A DNA stretch of 64,000 nt, from the NCBI RefSeq assembly GCF_026967575.1, contig NZ_CP114054.1, positions 1,178,001 through 1,242,000 of the forward strand, given 5' to 3'. The notes under the pieces are model-generated. The model did not search any database. It was given only the letters and a program-made list of their open reading frames with translations, and was not told the DNA's origin. Below are positions 8,540 to 20,358 of the stretch, piece after piece; the stretch's first letter is position 1; each line of letters starts with the position of its first letter. The position numbers and the translations under genes are program-made. This stretch comes from Aurantiacibacter sp. MUD11 (lineage in GTDB: Bacteria; Pseudomonadota; Alphaproteobacteria; Sphingomonadales; Sphingomonadaceae).

Positions 8540-9325
8540 CTATTTCGGCGGCATGCGGATTGCGCCATCCAGCCGCACGGTTTCCGCGTTCATGTATTCG
8601 CTCTCCACCATGAAGCAGACGAGCGCAGCATATTCCTCGGGCCGGCCGAGCCGCTTGGGAAACGGCACCGAAGCCGCCAGCGCGACCTGCGCCTTTTCCG
8701 GCAGGCCGGCCATCATCGGAGTATGGAAGATACCCGGAAGAATGGTGTTAACGCGAATGCCCTCGTTCATCAGGTCGCGCGCTACCGGCAGGGTCATGCC
8801 CTTCACGCCCGCCTTCGACGCGGCATAGGCGACCTGGCCGATCTGGCCGTCTTCGGCGGCGACGGAGGCGGTGTTGATCATCACCCCACGCTCGCCGTGT
8901 TCATTCACCGGGTCCAGCGTCATGATACCGGTGGCGGCCTTGGCCATGCACTGGAAGGTGCCGATCAGGTTGATCTTGATGGTCTTCTCGAACAGCTCGA
9001 ACGGCAGGTGGCTGATCTCGCCGGTCTCGCGGTCGCGGCGGGTCAGCTTGCCGATGGTGCCCACGCCGGCGCAGTTGACCAGCACGCGCTCCTGCCCGTG
9101 CGCCGCGCGCGCCTTGGCAAAGCCTGCCTCGACCGACGCACCGTCGGACACGTCGACCTTGCAGAAAACTCCGCCGATTTCGGCGGCGACCTTTTCGCCC
9201 AGTTCCTCGTTGAGGTCGAACAGCGCCACCTTGGCGCCCTTGGCGGCCAGCGCCCGTGCGGTCGCCTCGCCGAGGCCGGATGCACCGCCCGTGACCACTG
9301 CGGCCAGATTGCTGTCGATCTGCAT
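8540..9325 (-). CDS. Short-chain dehydrogenase, 3-hydroxyacyl-CoA dehydrogenase type 2-like
   Basis: A 261-residue classical SDR. The N-terminal Rossmann motif TGGASGLG (residues 12-19) binds NAD(P); the conserved NCAG is at 84-87; Ser154, Tyr167 and Lys171 form the catalytic set. FDLNEE after the second strand has an acidic residue, which suggests NAD(H). The spacing and the long insert after NCAG resemble the HSD17B10-type 3-hydroxyacyl-CoA dehydrogenases that act in fatty-acid or branched-chain oxidation; that substrate is inference. The start has a strong GAGGAG ribosome site. It heads the minus-strand group with mtnP and is divergent from a TonB-dependent receptor. Confidence 0.87.
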   Translation of the reverse strand: MQIDSNLAAVVTGGASGLGEATARALAAKGAKVALFDLNEELGEKVAAEIGGVFCKVDVSDGASVEAGFAKARAAHGQERVLVNCAGVGTIGKLTRRDRETGEISHLPFELFEKTIKINLIGTFQCMAKAATGIMTLDPVNEHGERGVMINTASVAAEDGQIGQVAYAASKAGVKGMTLPVARDLMNEGIRVNTILPGIFHTPMMAGLPEKAQVALAASVPFPKRLGRPEEYAALVCFMVESEYMNAETVRLDGAIRMPPK

Positions 9326-9627
9326 GATGTCTCCTCGAATTCGCCCGGGCCCCGATGTGCCCGCCTTGCCACAGGCTCCTAGCCGCCCCAACCCGTTGGT
9401 CAAGCGGCGCAACGCAGGACACGGAAATGCCATGTGGTCTAAGTGCAACAGCGCCCGGACAATCTCGAAGATCCTACCGTTTACAATTGCAACCGAATTG
9501 CCCTTCCCGCAGGCAATACACAGGCAAGAACTGCCAGTTCGGTCGCCCGGGGTCACTTAGCGATCGGATTAGGACAATCCATTTTACCAGACCGACGGGA
9601 CTCGGTCGCATTGTGGGGAAACAACCA
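9326..9627. other. Divergent intergenic region between SDR and TBDR genes
   Basis: This 302-bp gap separates divergent start codons. I see no convincing ORF, tRNA or known riboswitch. It must contain promoters for both genes. The stretch around 9477-9515 is relatively AT-rich for this genome (TTTACAATTGCAACC) and is the most likely promoter area, but no consensus pair is clear. Confidence 0.5.
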
Positions 9628-12600
9628 GTGAAGCTTCGAACAGCTCTGAAGGGCGCATGCGCTCCCATAGCCTTCTCGGTGGCACTCGCCGCCAGCCCGG
9701 CCCTCGCCCAGGACACGGACCAGGACGCCGAAGAAATCACCGCAGATGATGAAGACGAAGACGTAGTCAGCGCTACTGGCCAGACCAGCAGCAGCGGCAC
9801 CATCTTCGTTACCGGTTCGCGCATCCGTCGCGACGAATTCAGCTCGGCCTCGCCGATCACCCTGGTCGATCCGGAAATCGCCGTTCGCCAGGGCCTGATG
9901 GACACCGGTTCGCTGGTCCAGGGTTCGCCGATCGCCGCCGGTTCGGCGCAGGTGACCTCCGCCATTTCGAGCGTCTTCCTGGTCGATGGTGGCCAGGGCG
10001 TGCAGACCATCTCGCTGCGCGGCCTCGGCGCCAACCGCACGCTGGTGCTGCTCAACGGTCGTCGTGCTGGCCCGGCCGGTACGCGCGGCGGCGTTTCCGC
10101 CTTCGACCTCAACGTCCTCCCGCAGTCGATCGTCGAACGCGTCGACATCCTGAAGGACGGTGCATCGTCGATTTACGGTTCGGACGCCGTGGCCGGCGTG
10201 GTCAACCTGATCACCAAGACCGACACCGACGGCATCGAGATCGACCTGTTCGGCTCGCTGCCCGAATCCAGCGGCGGCGAAACCTTCTCGGCTTCCGCCA
10301 CCTGGGGTACCACCTTCGACCGCGGCCACGTGCTGGTCTCGGCCAACTACTACCGCCAGAACGAACTGGCGCGTGGTGACCGCGACTATCTCGGCTGCCC
10401 GGAAGAGTACGTCTTCACCGACCTGTCCTTCCAGACCCGTGCCGACCGCATCGACCCGCGCACCGGCGAATTCGCCTGCCGCGGTGACAGCACCACCACC
10501 TGGGGCCACGTCTGGACCTACGACTACAGCTACTACTACTCGCCGAATGGCTCGAACATTCCGGGTAGCGCTGGCGTGGGCGACGTGTCGCTGCTGCAGT
10601 ACAGCTATCCGGGCGACAACCTCGGCCAGTACCTGCCGCCCGTCGGCACGCGTATCGACGCCGGCCAGATCGGTGTTCCGGAAGGCTGGTATGCCGTGGC
10701 ATACGACGCAGCTTCGGACCCGCTGACCAACCGTTACCACCCGCTGATGGATCAGGATTCGCTGATCCCGCAGACCGACCGCTACACGCTGTATGTCGAT
10801 GCGGCTTACGAGCTGTTCGACGGCGGCGAAGTCTACACCGAACTGCTCTACAACAATCGTAAGACCTATTACGATTCCTCGGGCCAGGTGTGGCAGTTCG
10901 GCCTGGGTTCGGACCTGGGCGCACGCAGCCCGGTCGGCTACGGCCTGTTCGGCCTGCCCGACTTCTTCGGCGACCCGCTGGCCGGTGAATTCGCTGGTCC
11001 GGCACTGTTCTCGCCGACGGCCTTCATCGACTGGTACGACAGCTCGCAGGACGTCGACTACTACCGCGGCGTGCTTGGCATCCGTGGCGACATCTCCTCG
11101 AGCTGGAGCTACGACCTCTACGGCCAGTACTCGCTGTCGGACGGTGACTACACCAACCAGCGCGTGCTGCAGGACGCCATCGACTCGCAGGACCTGCGTG
11201 GCTCCTTCGGTCCGGCTCCCTCGCCTTGCGGAAACTACGTGACCCCGATTTCGGGCCGCCAGTGCGTCGACGTCGACTGGTACAGCCCGCGTGTCATGTA
11301 CGGTGACTTCACGGCCGAGGAACTGGCGTTCCTGACCGACACCGAAACCGGCAACACCGAATATACCCAGATCTACGTTGAAGGCGTCGTTTCCGGCGAC
11401 CTCATCGAGCTGTGGGGTGACGGTCCGGTCGGCGTCGCACTGGGTGCTGCCTATCGCCAGGACGAAATCAACGACGTTCCGGGTGATATAACCCTGGCCG
11501 GCAACGTCTGGGGCGGCGGTGCCTCGGGCATCACCGCCGGTAAGAGCGACACCTACGAAGCCTTCGGCGAAATCAACATTCCGCTGCTGGCCGACCTGCC
11601 GCTCATCCAGAGCCTGAACCTGACCGCCGCAGGCCGCGTCACCAACGTGACCGCAACCCGCGCTTCGGACGGTGCCAGCGACGAGCGTAACGGCAACTGG
11701 ACCTACAAGCTGGGTGCCGACTGGGAAGTGACCGACTGGCTGCGTTTCCGCAGCACCTACGGCACCTCGTTCCGTGCTCCGGCACTATTCGAGCAGTTCC
11801 TGGCCGACCAGACCGGCAGCCTGTCGCAGCGTAACCTCGACCCCTGTATCCAGTGGGGCAACGCGCTGGCCGATGGCGACATCACCCAGAACTTCGCCAA
11901 CAACTGTGCGGCTGACGGCGTTGCCGCCAACCACACCGGTGCGGGCATCAGCGGCGCGGTTATCCGCGGCGGTGGTCTGGGCGTGCTGGATCCGGAAGAA
12001 TCGACCTCGTGGACGGCCTCGGTCATCCTGACGCCGAACTTCTCGTTCCTGCCGAACACCCGCCTGAGCCTGGCAGTCGACTACTTCGACATCGAAGTGA
12101 CCGGCGAAATCGCCGTGTTCGGTGCACGTAACGTGATCTCGGGCTGCTACTCGTCGGACTTCTATCCGAACGATCCGTTCTGTTCGCTGTTCGCCCGTGT
12201 CGACGACCTCGACCCGAGCAACCCGTTCTGGAACGCCGGTAACGGTTCGAACATCGCCTTCGTCCGCGACAGCTTCGTGAACATCAACAGCCAGGAGCAG
12301 GAAGGCGTCGACGTGACCGCACGTATGGTCCACGACTTCGCCGGCGACGCGACCCTGACCGTTCAGGGCCAGATGACCTGGCAGTTCACCGACGTGACCG
12401 CGATCTTCGCAGGCTTCCCCGAAAACCAGAGCGAGGAAGTCGGCGAGCCGACCTTCGTGGGCGACTTCTTCGCCCAGCTCGACCTGGGTGACTTCTCGAT
12501 CTTCTACAGTCTGGATGTCATCGGTGACGCCGGTAGCGACAGCATCCGCGACTACGTGGAAAGCTTCCTGAGCTCCGACGACCTCAACGGCGACGGCATC

Positions 12601-12903
12601 GCTTCGGTTGCAGAAGTCTACGACAGCCTCTCGCAGGGCGAGATCGACGGGTTCCTGTGCCCGGGCGGTCGCTGCCGCAAGCTGACGACCGATGCGACGT
12701 TCTTCCACAGCGCATCGCTCAGCTACGAGTTCAACGAGAACCTGCGCATGACGGTTGGTGCTTCGAACCTGTTCGACACCCAGCCGCCGCGTGTGTCGCA
12801 GGTCGGCGGCGACGGCATCGCCTCCTACGGTGTCGGCGTGCTGTACTCGCAGTACGACCTGCTGGGCCGTCGCTTCTTCGCGAACCTCAACATCCGCTAC
12901 TGA
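9628..12903 (+). CDS. TonB-dependent outer-membrane receptor (large, 1091 aa)
   Basis: An outer-membrane active transporter energised by TonB-ExbBD. The signal peptide ends ALAQ near residue 28. An acidic linker (EEITADDEDEDVV) and a TonB-box-like region with GTIFVTGSRIRRDEF come next. The plug domain contains ISLRGLGANRTLVLLNGRR and VDILKDGASSIYGSDAVAGV, and a long 22-strand-type barrel ends in an aromatic residue (NIRY). GTG at 9628 is chosen because GGGGAA at 9615-9620 precedes it and the signal peptide starts there; the frame is open further upstream without signal character. The substrate is unknown. A terminator follows, then a sulfotransferase-like gene. Confidence 0.93.
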   Translation: MKLRTALKGACAPIAFSVALAASPALAQDTDQDAEEITADDEDEDVVSATGQTSSSGTIFVTGSRIRRDEFSSASPITLVDPEIAVRQGLMDTGSLVQGSPIAAGSAQVTSAISSVFLVDGGQGVQTISLRGLGANRTLVLLNGRRAGPAGTRGGVSAFDLNVLPQSIVERVDILKDGASSIYGSDAVAGVVNLITKTDTDGIEIDLFGSLPESSGGETFSASATWGTTFDRGHVLVSANYYRQNELARGDRDYLGCPEEYVFTDLSFQTRADRIDPRTGEFACRGDSTTTWGHVWTYDYSYYYSPNGSNIPGSAGVGDVSLLQYSYPGDNLGQYLPPVGTRIDAGQIGVPEGWYAVAYDAASDPLTNRYHPLMDQDSLIPQTDRYTLYVDAAYELFDGGEVYTELLYNNRKTYYDSSGQVWQFGLGSDLGARSPVGYGLFGLPDFFGDPLAGEFAGPALFSPTAFIDWYDSSQDVDYYRGVLGIRGDISSSWSYDLYGQYSLSDGDYTNQRVLQDAIDSQDLRGSFGPAPSPCGNYVTPISGRQCVDVDWYSPRVMYGDFTAEELAFLTDTETGNTEYTQIYVEGVVSGDLIELWGDGPVGVALGAAYRQDEINDVPGDITLAGNVWGGGASGITAGKSDTYEAFGEINIPLLADLPLIQSLNLTAAGRVTNVTATRASDGASDERNGNWTYKLGADWEVTDWLRFRSTYGTSFRAPALFEQFLADQTGSLSQRNLDPCIQWGNALADGDITQNFANNCAADGVAANHTGAGISGAVIRGGGLGVLDPEESTSWTASVILTPNFSFLPNTRLSLAVDYFDIEVTGEIAVFGARNVISGCYSSDFYPNDPFCSLFARVDDLDPSNPFWNAGNGSNIAFVRDSFVNINSQEQEGVDVTARMVHDFAGDATLTVQGQMTWQFTDVTAIFAGFPENQSEEVGEPTFVGDFFAQLDLGDFSIFYSLDVIGDAGSDSIRDYVESFLSSDDLNGDGIASVAEVYDSLSQGEIDGFLCPGGRCRKLTTDATFFHSASLSYEFNENLRMTVGASNLFDTQPPRVSQVGGDGIASYGVGVLYSQYDLLGRRFFANLNIRY

Positions 12904-12930
12904 TCAGCTCGCTGATTGCTAGCCAAAGAG

Positions 12931-12960
12931 GGGCGGCGGGTGACAAACCCGCCGCCCTTC
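12931..12960 (+). terminator. Intrinsic terminator after the TBDR gene
   Basis: Perfect 11-bp stem GGGCGGCGGGT (12931-12941) with ACCCGCCGCCC (12947-12957), loop GACAA, followed by TTCGTTT. It separates the receptor from the downstream gene, though readthrough is possible. Confidence 0.88.
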
Positions 12961-13003
12961 GTTTATCCGCTGCCCGCAACCCGATTCCGCGCAGGACCAA
13001 TCG

Positions 13004-13795
13004 ATGACCCGTATCCGCCTGAAGCCCGACACGCTCGACGAAGAGAACCGCAAGTTCAGCCAGGAACGGCTGCCGCGGCCGCTGTTCCTCAACTCCGTGC
13101 CCAAGTCTGGCAGCCACCTGCTGAAGAACATCATGCGGATGTTCGTGCCAGTGGAGGACCACTTCAAGGAACAGTTCATTCAGTGGGGCAACCTGCAGCA
13201 GTACAAGCACGCCTTCCGCGCGGAGGCGAAGATGCTGAGCTGGGGCCACCTGCTGTTCTCCGACGCCTCGGCAGTGGAAGCCGCGCCTGCGCGCAAGATC
13301 ATCCTGGTGCGCGATCCGCACACCTGGGTGCTGGCCCGCGCCCGGTTCTTCCTGTCGGACGAGTTCGGTGACAACTCTGTGCTGGTGAAGAACGGCGAGC
13401 TGACGGTGGATTCGCTGATCAACCTGATGATCTTCGGCATCCACGGCAAGGCGATGTCCATGCGCGAGCTGTTCACCTACAACGCCGTCGCCTGGGAAGG
13501 CTCGGATGCCACCATGCTGCGTTATGAAGACCTGGTGCAGGCGGTGAAGACGCTCGGCTCGGATGAAAGCGATGCCTATTTCATGGCCCTGTTCGAAGCC
13601 GCCGGCCTCGCCAGCGTGCCGGACGACTGGCAGGAACGCGTGCGCATCGGTTCGGACCGCAAGCAGAGCGGCACCGCGCGCGAAAACCTGTCTTCGGAAG
13701 TCGGGATCGAGATTCCCAAGGCGCTGACCGAGCGGCAGAAGGAAATCGTCGAATTCGCGGCTCCGGGACTCAGGGCGCTGCTCGGCTACACCTGA
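13004..13795 (+). CDS. Sulfotransferase-like protein (PAPS-dependent family)
   Basis: A 263-residue soluble protein. Residues 29-42 (LNSVPKSGSHLLKN) match the 5'-phosphosulfate loop of sulfotransferases, usually PKSGTTWL, and IILVRDPHTWVLARARFFLS matches the 3'-phosphate-binding motif (R-x-P-x-x-x-x-x-S). Such enzymes move sulfate from PAPS to hydroxyl groups of carbohydrates, lipids or peptides. The acceptor is unknown. It begins 100 bp after a TBDR and beyond a terminator, so the functional link to that receptor is only suggested by position. The fold call is good; the activity is inferred. Confidence 0.78.
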   Translation: MTRIRLKPDTLDEENRKFSQERLPRPLFLNSVPKSGSHLLKNIMRMFVPVEDHFKEQFIQWGNLQQYKHAFRAEAKMLSWGHLLFSDASAVEAAPARKIILVRDPHTWVLARARFFLSDEFGDNSVLVKNGELTVDSLINLMIFGIHGKAMSMRELFTYNAVAWEGSDATMLRYEDLVQAVKTLGSDESDAYFMALFEAAGLASVPDDWQERVRIGSDRKQSGTARENLSSEVGIEIPKALTERQKEIVEFAAPGLRALLGYT

Positions 13796-13816
13796 GCCCC
13801 GGTGCGGTAGTGGTGG

Positions 13817-16396
<2,580 letters not shown>

Positions 16397-16424
16397 TCCT
16401 TGCCCCTTGACTGGTTTCACCAAA

Positions 16425-16452
16425 ACATAGTGTTGCACATGCGCAACACAAG
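16425..16452 (-). promoter_or_regulatory. Candidate heat-shock (RpoH) promoter of clpB with embedded palindrome
   Basis: On the minus strand CTTG (16452-16449) is followed after 17 bases by ACTATGT (16431-16425). This fits the alphaproteobacterial RpoH pattern CTTG-N17-CYTATNT with one mismatch. The spacer contains a 16-bp near-palindrome, GTTGCGCATGTGCAAC (16447-16432; 14 of 16 positions symmetric), which could be an additional operator. Inference from consensus only. Confidence 0.55.
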
Positions 16453-16662
16453 GGTCGTTGAGCGGGTTATTTCATGCCGTCGTCGAACAGCTGCCACCAA
16501 ACGTCGCCAATGCCAATCGCGCACGTGATAGCGGGTGTGGCCAAGCCGGCGCTTTGACGCAGAGCAAGCCCATTGGCCGAAGGACCGATGGCCATCGACA
16601 AATGACATTGTTCGGGGAACAAACGGGTTTCGCTCCGCCCCCTTCGTGCTATCCCGTTTCGC

Positions 16663-19542
16663 ATGAAATGGAATCTCGCGCTCCGCACGCTCGCCCCGTT
16701 CGCCGCCTTCGCGCTGGCGGCCTGTTCCACCGCCGCCACGGCCCCGGTCGAAACGGCCAGCGCGCCGGTTGCGGAAACGCAGAACGACATCGCCTCGCTC
16801 GAAGAGCTGATCGCGGCCGTCGACATCCCGTACGAGACGTTCACGCTCGAAAATGGGCTGACCACCATCGTCCACACCGATCGCAAGTCGCCGCTGGTGG
16901 GCGTGACGGTCTACTACCGCGTCGGCTCCAAGTCCGAGCCGCGCGGACGCACCGGTTTTGCGCACCTGTTCGAGCACATCATGTTCACCGGCAGCGAGAA
17001 CGTGGAGAACTTCGACATCCCGCTGGAAGCGGCAGGCTCTACCGGCACCAATGGCTCCACCAGCTACGATCGCACCAATTATGTCGAGACAGTGCCCACC
17101 GGCGCGCTGGACCTGGCGCTGATGATGGAAGCCGACCGCATGGGCTACCTGCTCGGTGCGCTGACGCAGGAGCGACTCGATAACCAGCGCGGCGTGGTGC
17201 AGAACGAGAAGCGGCAGGGCGACAACCAGCCCTATGGCCTGCTGCGGTATCGTATTTCCGAAGGACTGCTGCCTGTCGGCCATCCCTATCGCCACTCGGT
17301 GATCGGCTCCATGGCGGACCTTTCCGCGGCCAGCCTCGAGGACGTGCGCAACTGGTTCACCGACAATTACGGCCCCAACAACGTGGTGCTGGCGCTGACC
17401 GGCGACATCGATGCCGAAACCGCCCGCCCGATGGTGGAGCGCTGGTTCGGCAGCATCCCGCGCGGGCCGGAAGTCGAACAGTTCGAGGCCGGCCCGGTCA
17501 CGCTGCCTGCCCCGGTCGATGACGAGATGTACGACCAGGTGCCGCTCGTCCTGCTGATCCGCGCCTGGACCGGGCCGGACATGCAGCATCCCGACGCGGT
17601 GCCGCTGCAGGTGGGCATGTACATCCTCGGCGGCCTCAACTCCTCACGGCTCGACAATGCCCTCGTGCGCGGCGAGGAAGTGGCAACTGCCGTTTCCGCC
17701 TATTATCAGGCCTACGAGCAGCTCGGCCTGGCGCAGACGCAGGTGCAGGTGCGTCCCGATGCCACGCGCGAAGAGGCGCAGGCGCTGCTGGAAGCCGAGA
17801 TCGCCCGCATGATCGAGGAAGGCCCGACACAGGACGAACTGGACCGCGCGACCACGCAGATCGCCTCCAGCCTGATCGGCGGCCTGGAACGCATTGGCGG
17901 CTTCGGCGGCAAGGGCTCGATCCTGGCCGAAGGGCTACTCTACACCGGCGATGCCGGCTTCTACCGCACCGAGCTGGAGCGCATGGCAGCGCTGACGCCG
18001 GAAGACGTGCGCGCGGCGATGGAGCGCTGGCTCTCGCGCCCGGCCTACAACCTTGCGGTGCTGCCCGGCGAACGCACGCTGGATGGCGGCGCAATGGGTG
18101 GCTGGGGTGACGAACACCTCAACCCGCCGCCCGAACCCGACACCGGCAGCGATATCGAAGTGACCCGCACGGGCCCCGAAATCGCCCTGCCGACGCCCGC
18201 CCCGGTGGGCGAACTGACCTTCCCCGAAATCGAGCAGGCCACGCTGTCCAACGGCATTCCCGTGGTACTAGCGCGCCGCGCCTCGGTACCCAAGGTATCG
18301 CTGGCACTGCAGTTCGATGCCGGCCTGGTGGTCGATCCCGTCGGCCAGAACGGCGTGCACGGCACGATGGTGGACCTGCTTTCGGAAGGCACCGCCACCC
18401 GCAGCGCGCTCGACATCGCGATCGAGCAGGAATCGCTCGGCGCGCAGATCAGCATCGGCGCGGGCACGGAAAGCACCACGGCATCGCTGACCGCCCTCAG
18501 CCCCAACCTGCGTCCCTCGCTGGACCTGCTGGCGGACATGGTCCGCAACCCGGCCTTTGCCGAGGATGCGATGGAGCGCGTCCGCAGCCAGCGCATGGCC
18601 GCCGTGGCGCAGGAGCTGTCGTCTCCCGCCGGGCTGGCCAATCGCGCCTTCGGCCCGCTCGTCTACGGTGACAACCACCCCTACGCCCATGCCGGTTCCT
18701 CCGGCGACGCGGCCGTGATCGAAGCGCTGACCGTGGCCGACATGGCGGCGGAACATGCCGAGTGGATCCGCCCCGAAACCGCGCGCATCACCGCCGTTGG
18801 CGATGTGACGATGGAGGAACTTGTGGCTGCGCTCGAAGCAAGCTTTGGCGACTGGCAAGGCAACGGCACGCCGGTCCCGGCGAAGTCGGTCGACCAGCCG
18901 ACCCCGGCTCCCGCCACGCGGATCGTGGTGGTGGACCGCCCGAACTCGCCCTCCAGCTATCTCGTGCTGGGCCGCCTGACGCCGCTGGAAGGCTATGCCC
19001 CGGGCATGGAAGCCATCGACCTCGCCAACGAGGTGCTGGGCAACGGCTTCCTTTCGCGCCTCAACAACGACCTGCGCGAGACCAAGGGCTGGACCTACGG
19101 CATCCGTTCCAGCGTGCCGGAGTACACCGGCCAGCGTCCGCTGCGAATCCAGACCCAGGTGCAGGCGGATCGCACGGCGGATTCGATCAGCGTCATCCTT
19201 GGCCACCTCGAAGCCTTCCCCGGCTCTCGCCCGGTGGACGAGGTGGAATACCAGCGCGTGACCGACGGCAATATCCGCAACCTGCCCAACCGCTATGAAA
19301 CCAATGGACAGGTGCTTGGTGCACTTGTGGCCAATCAGGAGATGGGCCGCGACCTGCGCTACCAGGTGGAACTGCCGGAAATCTTCGGCGCGATCAGCCA
19401 GGACGACCTCAACGCCGCCGCGCGCAACTATCTCCAGCCCGGGCAGATCACCGTGGTCGTGGTGGGCGATCGCAGCGTGGTGGAACCGCAGCTGGAAACC
19501 CTCGACATTCCAGTCGAATATGTCGATGCCGACAGCCTCTGA
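16663..19542 (+). CDS. M16 (pitrilysin) family zinc protease, lipoprotein
   Basis: A 959-residue double M16 protein. The lipobox LAAC places Cys21 as the lipidated residue, so it is probably anchored in the periplasm. The first M16 module has the inverted zinc motif HLFEH (His101, Glu104, His105) and a downstream Glu in VVQNEKRQG. The second module (from about residue 525, ATLSNGIPVVLARR) lacks HxxEH and is the usual inactive partner that closes the chamber. Substrates are likely short peptides. No strong ribosome site is visible before the ATG. It is divergent from clpB, with 266 bp between the starts. Confidence 0.92.
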   Translation: MKWNLALRTLAPFAAFALAACSTAATAPVETASAPVAETQNDIASLEELIAAVDIPYETFTLENGLTTIVHTDRKSPLVGVTVYYRVGSKSEPRGRTGFAHLFEHIMFTGSENVENFDIPLEAAGSTGTNGSTSYDRTNYVETVPTGALDLALMMEADRMGYLLGALTQERLDNQRGVVQNEKRQGDNQPYGLLRYRISEGLLPVGHPYRHSVIGSMADLSAASLEDVRNWFTDNYGPNNVVLALTGDIDAETARPMVERWFGSIPRGPEVEQFEAGPVTLPAPVDDEMYDQVPLVLLIRAWTGPDMQHPDAVPLQVGMYILGGLNSSRLDNALVRGEEVATAVSAYYQAYEQLGLAQTQVQVRPDATREEAQALLEAEIARMIEEGPTQDELDRATTQIASSLIGGLERIGGFGGKGSILAEGLLYTGDAGFYRTELERMAALTPEDVRAAMERWLSRPAYNLAVLPGERTLDGGAMGGWGDEHLNPPPEPDTGSDIEVTRTGPEIALPTPAPVGELTFPEIEQATLSNGIPVVLARRASVPKVSLALQFDAGLVVDPVGQNGVHGTMVDLLSEGTATRSALDIAIEQESLGAQISIGAGTESTTASLTALSPNLRPSLDLLADMVRNPAFAEDAMERVRSQRMAAVAQELSSPAGLANRAFGPLVYGDNHPYAHAGSSGDAAVIEALTVADMAAEHAEWIRPETARITAVGDVTMEELVAALEASFGDWQGNGTPVPAKSVDQPTPAPATRIVVVDRPNSPSSYLVLGRLTPLEGYAPGMEAIDLANEVLGNGFLSRLNNDLRETKGWTYGIRSSVPEYTGQRPLRIQTQVQADRTADSISVILGHLEAFPGSRPVDEVEYQRVTDGNIRNLPNRYETNGQVLGALVANQEMGRDLRYQVELPEIFGAISQDDLNAAARNYLQPGQITVVVVGDRSVVEPQLETLDIPVEYVDADSL

Positions 19543-19566
19543 TCGCCTAGGGACAGGAGAATACCA

Positions 19567-19875
19567 ATGAGCAACGTGGGCGGGACCTACGATTTCGTCG
19601 CCAACACCCCGATGGGTGAGCAGACCGGTACCTTCACCGTCGTCCCGTCCGAGGATGGCGAGACCTTCACCGGCCAGCTTTCGGGCGGCATGGGCTCGAT
19701 GGACGTGCAGGACGGCGAGATTGTCGGCGACAAGCTGACCTGGAAGATGAAGATGGGCATGCCGATGCCGATGACGCTGGATTGCGAAGCCACGGTCGAA
19801 GGCGACGCCGTGACCGGCAAGATCAAGACCCCGATGTTCGGGGCGATGGACTTCACCGCCCAGCGCCAGGCCTGA
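19567..19875 (+). CDS. Small conserved hypothetical protein
   Basis: A 102-residue soluble protein with AGGAG 8 bases before the ATG. It reads as alternating strand-forming segments (GTYDFVANTPMG, GTFTVVPSEDG, FTGQLSGGMGSM, KLTWKMKMGMPMPMTLDCEA) and looks like a small beta-barrel or lipocalin-like sandwich, with an unusual Met-rich segment (MKMGMPMPM). No signal peptide. It starts 24 bp after the M16 protease, so it may be co-transcribed. The function is unknown; similar proteins may exist in relatives. Confidence 0.72.
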   Translation: MSNVGGTYDFVANTPMGEQTGTFTVVPSEDGETFTGQLSGGMGSMDVQDGEIVGDKLTWKMKMGMPMPMTLDCEATVEGDAVTGKIKTPMFGAMDFTAQRQA

Positions 19876-19882
19876 GGGTCGG

Positions 19883-20347
19883 CTAGAGCTTCCCGCGCAG
19901 CGCCTGGTAGGCGACCGCCGTCGCCGTATTGGCGAGGTTCAACGAACGGACGTGCACCGATCGCATCGGCAGGTGAAACTGCCGGTCTTGGTGGCGCACG
20001 CGGATGGCGGGCGGCAGGCCCGTGGTCTCGCTGCCGAACACCAGCAGGGCATCGTCCGGGTAATCCGGCTCGTAAAAGGACTGCGGCGCGTCCTCCTCGA
20101 ACAGGAACAGCTGTTCGTCGCGCGGCCGGCGGTGCTCCAGCAGCGCCTCCCAGCTGGCATATTCGCTCAGGCGCACATGCTGCCAGTAGTCGAGGCCAGC
20201 GCGCTGCAGGTGCTTGTCGTTGAGGGTGAAGCCGTAAGGCCGCACCAGCACCAGTTCCATGTCCAGCGCCACGCAGGTGCGCCCGATGGCACCGGTGTTG
20301 TGCGGGATTTCCGGATGGACGAGGACGATTGCCGGGCGGGTGGCCAT
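19883..20347 (-). CDS. trmL: tRNA (cytidine(34)-2'-O)-methyltransferase TrmL
   Basis: A 154-residue SPOUT methyltransferase that 2'-O-methylates the wobble base of tRNA-Leu isoacceptors using SAM. The protein shows the compact TrmL layout: VLVHPEIPHNTGAIGRTCVA at the start, LLVFGSETTGLP in the middle and LPMRSVHVRSLNLANTATAV at the C-terminal knot. The length matches E. coli TrmL (157). It starts 11 bp after gatB in the same direction, probably the last gene of the gat operon, and is convergent with the small hypothetical gene. Confidence 0.93.
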   Translation of the reverse strand: MATRPAIVLVHPEIPHNTGAIGRTCVALDMELVLVRPYGFTLNDKHLQRAGLDYWQHVRLSEYASWEALLEHRRPRDEQLFLFEEDAPQSFYEPDYPDDALLVFGSETTGLPPAIRVRHQDRQFHLPMRSVHVRSLNLANTATAVAYQALRGKL

Positions 20348-20358
20348 CGCGGGCTGCC

